From NCBI GenBank assembly GCA_934661375.1, contig CAKUJH010000016.1:16223-80222 (forward strand): 64,000 nucleotides of DNA, given 5' to 3'. The DNA is from an uncultured Victivallales bacterium (GTDB taxonomy: Bacteria > Verrucomicrobiota > Lentisphaeria > Victivallales > UBA1829). Made by a program: the position numbers and the translations under genes. How positions within the stretch are numbered: position 1 is the first letter of the stretch; the number at the start of each line of letters is the position of its first letter. Positions 51,577 through 60,500 of the stretch are shown piece by piece. The notes beneath the pieces were generated by a model, which was given only the letters and a program-made list of their open reading frames with translations, was not told the DNA's origin and did not search any database.

Positions 51577-54500
51577 TCAGAGAATCGGAGATGCCAGCTT
51601 GGTGGTCCATTCATCCGTTACCGGACCATGGGAGTTCCACTGCGTCAGAACCGTGCTGCTGTCCAGACTGACCGACATCGAGATGCTCGCGATGTCGTTG
51701 CCGTTCCGCACCCGGAGTTCCGCCTTGCCGTCGCCGTTGATGTCGGAGATGCTTTCGATCACCACACTGGCGGGCAGGGTGACCAGCGTTCTCCACTGGG
51801 CTTCCGTCTGGGCGTTCATCAGCCAGGTCCCGTAGGAGACTGTGCCGTTGCTGTTCTTCGTGGCGATCAGCACATCCGCAATCCCGTTGCCGTCGAAGTC
51901 GCCGGTTCCCAGAATGCTGTTGTCCGCCGTGCCCAGGTCGTACAGGTCGCGCCACTGCGGCATTTCGTTTTCCGCGCCCGTCAGCCATGCGCCGGTCTTC
52001 GTTCCGTTCTGGAAGATCACATCGGCTTTGCCGTCGCCGTTGATGTCGCCGGCGCCCACGATTTTCCAGTCATTGGAGAGTTCGAAGCGTTCGGTTTTGC
52101 CGCTGTCCGTGTAGTGGAACTGGATCGATCCATCCGTGCCGCGGCTCAGGATATCCCGTTTGCCGTTGCCGTTGAAGTCGCGTACCGCGACCAGTTCATG
52201 ATCGCTGTCCAGTCTTTCCAGCGTGCGCCAGGTCGTTTCGCCGTCGCTCATCTGCCACACACCGACATCTTTGTCCTGTTCATTGTACAGGATCACGTCG
52301 GAATAGTTGTTGCCCGTCGTGTCGCCGGTGTCGAACAGCGTCCAGCCGTCGGCAATGTCGCCGCCGGCGAACGGGAACAGTTCTTTCCATTCCGCCGTTC
52401 CGTTGCTCTTCATCAGCCACAGCGCGGCTTCCTTTTTCTGGTTGAACATCAGGATGTCCGCATAACCGTTGTTGTCGATGTCGTTGCCGACGATGAAGTC
52501 CGTAACATCCAGGGACAATGTCTTGTTGCTGTAGTTCAGCGTGTAGCGCATTCCGTTGATGTTCAGCGATTCGCCGATTCCCAGCGTGTCGCCGTTCACC
52601 TGGATCCGTTTGCTGAAGCTGCTCAGGTTGTTGACCAGAATGTAGCTGCCGACCTGCAGTTTGGAGACGTCCAGCGAGATCGTGCTGGCAGCATCCGCGA
52701 AGATTCCATCGTCCGCCACCGTGATGATCGCCTTGCCGACGTTGTCCGCCAGCGTCAGCGTCAGATCCAGACTGCCGTTCGTTGCATAAATTCCGTATGC
52801 CACGACGGAGGCTGCACTGCTCAAGGTCAGGCTGTTGCTGCCGTCCAGGAAGTCGATTCCGTCCGCCATGCTGATCAGCATTCCGTTGACGTTCATCACG
52901 TCATTGCCGGCGGTCAGCGTGATTCCGCCTTTCTTCACCGAGACTCCGCCCGTCGAAATCGTGGTGAAGCCGCTGATTCCCTGGTTGACCGTGAGTCCGT
53001 TGATATTCAGTTCCGCATCCGCAGCTGCAGTCTTGACCGTGTTGACTGCGGCGTCGCCGTTGATGGTCAGGCTGCCCGCGGCGGAGATGTTGCCGGCGGT
53101 GCTGCTGCCGTCCATATTCAGACTGCTGCTGTTGGCAAGCGCCAGATCCGTCAGCGTGCTGTTGACCGCCGTCATGGCGAGACTGCCGAACTTCGTCAAA
53201 TCAAGCGCACCGCCCGCCGTCGTATCCGTGATGGACAGTGTTTTCATCGCGGAAAGCCCGGACAGATTGTCGGTCGTGTCGAAGGCGTTCAGTCCGAAGT
53301 ATTTGCCTTCGGCGACTACTGCGCCGGTCGCTGAGCCCGCCCACGCGGCGTTGACCGCAACATGCGTCAGGTCGAGCGACGTGGAAATCGCATACAGGTC
53401 ATTGTTGATGACCATGGTGCTGTAGTTCGCATCGGAAAGCGTAACGCTGCCATAGTCCTCCAGAGTCATCACGCCGTTTCCGGTGTAGTCGATCAGCAGA
53501 GCCAGATCGGAACTTGCACCGGTCATGTCAACGGTGATGGTACTGGAATTGACCAGACCGCCGACGGTAACCGTGCTGGCAAGGTCGAAGCTGAAGCTGC
53601 CGGTATTGGTCAGCGTTTTGCCCACGGTCAGTTTCGTATTGGTGAGATTGACCGTACCATTCGTGTTGAACTCAGCCGTAATCGTAATCACGCTGCCGTC
53701 TGCTCCGAAGGTCGTCTCGCCCCGCTGCAGCTGAATCTGGTAGGCATTCAGTTTCGTGTTGGCGAAGTTGAAGACCGGCGCGTTGGTGTCGCGGACGCTT
53801 CCCTTGTTGCTGTCGTAAATGCCGTGGCCGTCTCCGCCGTTGGCAGCACCGACGTTCACAAAGGTGTCTTTCGCGGCGAATGTACCGGATTCCTGGAACA
53901 GGAAGTTGATATTCACCTGCGCATCGGTACGGTCTGCAACCGCAACGTCTTCCGCATAGCGGCGGGTTTCACCTTCCGCACCCAGCACGGTAACGGAGTC
54001 ATATCTGGAATGCAGTCTGCCGGTCGCCAGCGTTCCTTCCGCATGGATCGTATGATCGCCCTGGTACAGATACAGCGAGCCGTAGTTCTGACCGCCCTTG
54101 ATGGTGCCGTACAGATCCAGGTTGTTGCCGTAATAGACCGCAAAGTCATTATTGTTGTCGGCAATATTGAAGGTTACATCCTTGCCGACGACAATGTTTG
54201 CATTGACTTTATTTTCAAACACCACATCGCCGGTGTTGATGACTTTTTCGCCTTCGCTGCCGGCTGTGAAGATGACTTTGCCGCTGCCGTGGTCGAATTC
54301 CAGTTCGCCGGAAGCCGTCAGATCACTGCCGATTTCAATGGTCGTGTCGCTGCCGTCCTTGGCGATATTGCCCGTGGTAGCGGACAGCGCATCGAACGCG
54401 TTGATGCCGAGGTAATAGCCTTCCGCAACTTTCGTGCCGGCTGCCGTGCCTGCCCAGGCGGCGTTGACTTTCAGCACGCTCATGTCAACGTTCAGCGCAT

Positions 54501-57500
54501 ACAGGTCGTTGTCGATAACGATCGTCCGGTAGCTGCCGGCGTTGTTGATCAGTGTAACGTCGCCGTAGCTGCTGCCCGTACCGGTTCCGGTGTGGTCGAT
54601 CAGCTTGAACATCTGACCGGCTTCAACATTGTTCATGTCAATGGTGATGGTGCCGCTGTTGGTCAGATTGCCGACGGTAATCGTGCTGGCAAGGTCGAAG
54701 CTGAAGCTGCCGTTCAGGGTCAGGTCGCCGGACACGGCGAGTGTCGAATTGGAAACCGTGATGGTCCCGTTGCTGATCAGCTTGCCGAGGGTCATGTTTG
54801 CTTTGTTCTGCAGCAGGATTTCACCGTTGTTCTGGAGTCCGGCACTGGCGGCGTTCACCGCGGCGCCTTCGCCCGTGACGCTCAGTTTTCCGTACTGACC
54901 GATTCCGAACGCCGTATCATACGGATTGCCTTCCAGCAGATTGATGTTCAGCTGTCCGCCGTTGGTGATGTTCAGTTCCGAAGTCTTGGTGTCGGTGGCG
55001 TCATCCCAGGTCGGATTGTTCTGGCGTTTCGTTCCGATGCCGAACCAGCCTTTGCTGGCTTCGGTGTCGGAATAGTTCACCACTCCGCCGTCGATGTTCA
55101 TGATGCCGCCCTTGTCCTCGCGTCCGGCGGCGGTCATTCCCAGTCCGAAGACACTGTACAGATTCAGTGTGCCGTTGACCGTGAAATAGCCTTTGTTCTG
55201 GAATTCGCCGTACACGTTCAGCTCAGCGCCTTTGCTGATGTTCGTGGAGGCTTCGAACTTATTGTAGAACCAGCCCTTGGCGGTTTCCGTGCCGACCGTA
55301 ACTTTCGCGCCGTCTTCCAGCGTGAGGATTCCGGCGATGTTTTCGTCCACGGCATCCGGATCTTTGGCGGTGCGGCGGTCGATTTCCATCACGTTCGATA
55401 CCTTGACCACTGCATTTTTGCCGATCTTGACGTCAACGCTCTTCGGATTGGCTTTGTCCACATTGAAGCGCAGTTTGCCGAAGCTGAATTCGCCCGCGCC
55501 GATGGCGGTCAGACTGTCGGTTACGTAATCGCCGTCAAAGGAGAAGCCCTTCGAGGAGGTCAGAACCGATCCGGCGGCGAAGTTGAAGACGTTTCCGGAG
55601 AAGCTGCCGCTCAGGTCGACGGTGCCGGACACGGAAAATGTGCCGTTGTTGGCAACCGCCGCCGCTTCCAGTTTGCCGTTGTCGATGACAATGGCTCCGG
55701 CGTTGGTGATGTTGCCCGTCTTCGCCGTGGAATTGCCTTTGATCTCCAGCGTTCCGTTGGTGTTGATCACCACGGAGTCGGAGTCCGGCCACGGTTCATA
55801 CGGCATACGGGTCGTTGCCGCTTTGGACCAGTCAAGCAGCGAACCGTTGGTCAACGAGATGACCGCCGCCGCATTGGCTGCTTCGTCATTGCCGATGACC
55901 AGAGAGTAGAGAGAAGCGGAACTGCTGTAATGACTCTGGATCAGCGCGGACGCATCCAGATTGACGGTGGCTTTGCCCGTGTCTTCCGTCGCCTGCAGAA
56001 TCTGAAGCCCGTCGGCGTACATCACCGAATTTTTCAGATTCATTTCGCCCTGTCCGCGGGTTCCCGCCAGAACTCTGGAACGATAGGAGGCGAACAGTGT
56101 GGAATCTGTCATGTTGACTTGACCCTGAATGGTGAGGGACACGCGGCTCATGCCGTCTTTTGCCAGATAAACTCCGTTGGTGTCGCTGTTGCCCGCTTTG
56201 CCGGCTTTCGGCATGTCCGTGTCGTTCATTTCGTCGGAAATGCCGACCACCGAACCGGCAACGTTCATGATGCCGTCGTTGTAGAGCGAGAGGAATGCCA
56301 GATCGCCGGAGTGCGGATGGAAGTCCAGCTGCGAATCCATGACGGTCAGGCTGGAACCCTTTTCCATTTTCACTTTGGACAGCGTCAGTTTCGCTTTGTC
56401 GAAGACCAGTTCGGCGTCTGCCGCATTTCCGTGGAGGTAAGGCAGATGCGCCAGCTCGCCGCCGGTGAAGGTGTATTTGCCGGCCTGGGTGAATTCAACC
56501 TTGTCTGTTTCATTCTGAAGTGTGCCGGTATAGGTCTTCGCGGCATTGCCGAAGTCGAAGACGGTCTTGTCCGGCGTCATGCCGATCGCGTTGACCGCGT
56601 CCAGGATCGTGTCGAACGCGTTCCAGCCGGCAATGCCGGCGCCGGTCGTGTTGGCTTCCGGAACTCCGTCGGCGTTCTTGCCGCCGACGTGAACGGTATC
56701 CTGATTCTGATCCGTCAGATAGACGGCGTTGTTCGTCACAGCCAGCGTCATGCCGGTTTCAAGACCGCTCGCGAGGATGTTTTTGTTCCAGACGATGGAG
56801 CCAGCCGAGATGACTGCCTTCGTTCCGGAGGTGAATCCGGTTCCGTCGACCGTGATGCCGCGGCCTGCGTTGCTGTCGCCGGAAACCGACAGCACTCCGG
56901 ATACGGTCATGGCGGATCCATGGGATACCGTGAGTTTGCCGTCGACAGTGACCGCTTTTGCGGTGAGCTTCGAGGAATCCTGAACGGTCACAATGCCGTT
57001 GCCGTCGACATAGAGCTCGTTGAGGTCGGCGGCGGAGCTGCCTGTGATGTTCAGATAGGCTTTCGCCAGGTCCGCATAGTCCGCGGGCTTGTCGGGATTG
57101 GCTTTGATGGTCAGCCCTTCGCGTTTGTCGGTCGCAGCGTCGTCGAGGATGTAGGATGCGCCGACGCGGACAAATCCGTTTTTGTTGACGAGCCGGCCAT
57201 TCGTAATATTGAGGGTCGCGGAGTAGTCGTTGCCGCCGTCCGCATCGTGTCCCTGCTTCTTGCCGCCGACAATCGCTTTCGCGGTTTTGTCGCTGTCGCC
57301 GTAGATATAATAGGACCCGATGGTGATGTTGGTATTGCTGACTGTAAGTCCGGATTCGTCGACATTGACTTTTCCGCCCGCCGCGAGGATGCGGAAGCCG
57401 CTGCCGGTTTCAATGTTCAAAAGAGAGTTCTTCTGAAGATCGAGCTGTCCGGAAACGTAGAACCAGAGGTTGCCGTTCTTCGCATTGTACGTGCTGTTGT

Positions 57501-60500
57501 CAAAAACGACGTTGGAATCCCCATAGACTTTGAAGAACGGCGTTCCGCCATCGTGACCGACCTTGGAGCCGGTGAATTTGACCGTCATTCCGGCGAGGGA
57601 TTCAAAGTGGCTGTGACCGGCAAAACTGATGTCCTGATTCTTGTATTCGACGGTCGCTTCATGTCTGACGGCGTCGCCGTTTTCGGCCTCTTCTCCATAG
57701 ACGTAGGTCGTGCTGCCGGCGTGCATGCAGAGATGGCTGGAACCGCCTTCCGGAGTCTCGACGGTGAGATTCTCCATATAGGATTTTCTGGTGATCGGGG
57801 TCGTGTCTTCACCGGTGCCCTGGATCCTGACTGTCGCATTGGCGCCGGCGGCGTTGATTGCGTCGTTCGCGTTGTCGAACGCATTGAAGCCGAAGTAGTA
57901 ACCTTCCGCAACTTCCGTTCCGGGGGCGTTGCCCGCCCAGACGGAATTGACCTGGATGACGTTCATATCCGCTTTACCGATGAACAGGTCGTTGTCCAGC
58001 ACCGTGAAGAGGTCCGAATCATAGTTGCCGATGATGGTCCCGTAATCCACGCTGCCGGTTCCGGTGTAGTCGATCAGCTTGGCGATTTTTGTCTTGTCGT
58101 ATCCGGCGGTGTCGATCGTGATGGCCGAAGTCCCGGCGTAACTGCCGAACGCCAGGAAAGAACCGCTGTCCATGGTGATGGCGCCGTTGTTGGTCAGGGT
58201 TTCCGTGGTCAGGTTGGAGTTGCTGATGGTCAGGGATGCACCGCTGCTGATGGTGGCAGACTGGCTGAAATCGGCATTGGCGCCGTTTTTCAGTTCGGCG
58301 GAACTGAGTTCATTCACTGCCAATGCAGACAGATTGGCGGTTTTTCCTCCGTCCAGAATGAATTTTCCGCCGAGGTCTTCGCGTTTTTCCACCGAAACAT
58401 AGGTGTCATGCCAGGAGCTGGCGGATCTGCCCAGCAGTCCCGTGCCGGTTACCGTGAAAGTGGAGCCTTTCACCAGCAGAGACCAGTCAAGATAGATGGT
58501 TCCGTTCAGCGTGACCGTGGAGCCTTTGTCCGACTGAATCTGCATGATGCCGTAGGAGTTTGTATCCGTGTTTTTCTGCTGATTGATCGTTCCGTTGATG
58601 ATCACATCCGTGGCGTGAACTTCTTTGGTGACTGCGGTTCTGCCGAACCAGACTTTCGCGTTGGTGTTGATGGTAACATTCTTGTCGATGGTGATGGTGG
58701 CACGCCGGTCGTCGGAATCGCTGAGGAACGCGAGTTCGCCGGTGCTGTTGGTCGAGCCGCCGTGCGTTTTAAGGGAGTCGTCGACTGTCAGCTTGATGGT
58801 GGCGGCGTCGTCCGCAGTCAGAACAAGGTCTTTCGTGGCTCTGAAATTGAAGTTGCGGTTGGTTGCCGCTCCGGCTGCGGCGTCCGTGCTTTCCTCGACG
58901 TCGCCCGTCAGTTTGATCGTTGCAGTGTCTGCGGTCATGCCGTCCGCCGCTCCGGAGAGTTTGTCGAACGCATTGAAGCCGAAGTAGTAACCTTCCGCAA
59001 CTTCCGTTCCGGGGGCGTTGCCCGCCCAGGCGGAATTGACCTGGATGACGCTCATATCCGCATTGCTTGCATACAGGTCGCCGTTCATGGTTACCGCGGT
59101 GTAGCCGTTGCCGTTGAGCAGCGTGACATTCTGGTAATTGACGGATGCGGGATCCGCACCGGTGTAGTCGATGAGCTTGAAGAATCCGCCGGCTTTGGCT
59201 CCGGTCATGTCAACGACAATGCTTCCGCCGTCGCTGATGTACTCGCCGCTGAACTTGATTGTGGAATTGTGATTCATCCGGATTTCGCTTCCGTTGTAAA
59301 TGGTTTTTGCCTGCAGCACGGAGAAGTTCTGCATCGTGATGCCGGTAGTGAAGCCCGCCGTGTTCTTCATCAGATAGATATAGCTGTCTGCAATGAAGGT
59401 GGAGTCGGTCAGCGTCAGTTTCGCATTGGAATCCGCCTCGTACTGTCCGTTGATATTCTTTCCGATGCAGATGTAGTTGGTGTTCAGGGTGGAGCCGGTA
59501 ACCGTCAGGCTGGCGGTTCTCGATGAATCATCATCTTCGTAGATCGCCCAGTGTCCGGTTCCGCCGCTGCCGAATTTGCCGGTGATGTTGCTGTCGATGA
59601 TCTCGGTCTGATTGCGGATCAGGAGGTCGCCGATGTTCAGTTCCGAACTGCTGATCGTCAGCGTCCCCGTGGTGCGGGCGTTGACCGTTCCGATATCGCC
59701 CTGGGCGTCATGGATGTTCAGGGCATAAGAGAAGTTCGCATACGGGGCGTCGCCTTCAACCGTCTTGACACCGACATAAATAATGTTGGCTTTGACACTG
59801 CCGGAGAGGTCGAGCGACGCATTGGCGGCAGTGTAGCGTCCGAAGCCGACGCTGATGTTGCCCGCTTCGAGGTTGTTAGCGGTAACATCGCCGTACACCT
59901 CGGCATTGCCGATTCTGGAGTCGGTCAGGTTCGCTCCGTTCAGATTGAAAGCACCGTTTCCGGAGGTCGTCCCGATGTTCACCGTGGAAGAGCCGCTGAC
60001 GTTGATGGCGCCGTTGTTGGTCAGAGAGGAAACCGAAAGGGTGCTTCCTTCAATTTGAATGGAGCCGTTGTTTTCCAGTTTTCCCGCCATGGTGATTTCG
60101 CTGCCGTCGGAAAGAACGATGCTGGATTTGTCGGAGAGACTGCCGTCCTGAGAGCCTGCAATTTTGGAGTTCTTGGCATTAATCGTGCTGCCTTCAATCA
60201 CAAAACCCTGTGAGGCTGTACCGATCCAGAACATTCCGGTGGTCATGCTGGTGTCGTTCAGATTCAGAACACCGCCCTGCATGGATGTGTAATTCACTGC
60301 GAACTGGACATCGTCTTTCGAACCCGTGCCGTTGACCGTAACCGTGGAACTGCTGCGGGTGATGAACGCTTCTTTATATCCGACCAGCACTTTGCCGGTT
60401 TTGTTCACAGTTACCGAGGACAGGCTGGCGACGTAGAGTTCGGTGGTGAGCATGCCGTTGACCACGAGATTCACCGCTGCCGGATCGCGGGTCGGATTCC

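Noticed and set aside
53362..59526. A 2054-codon open frame on the plus strand, antisense to the giant gene
   Set aside because: It mirrors the codon bias of the minus-strand gene, where the codons that would give antisense stops are rarely used. It has no ribosome site, its translation is repetitive only because the other strand is, and it lacks a domain I recognise.
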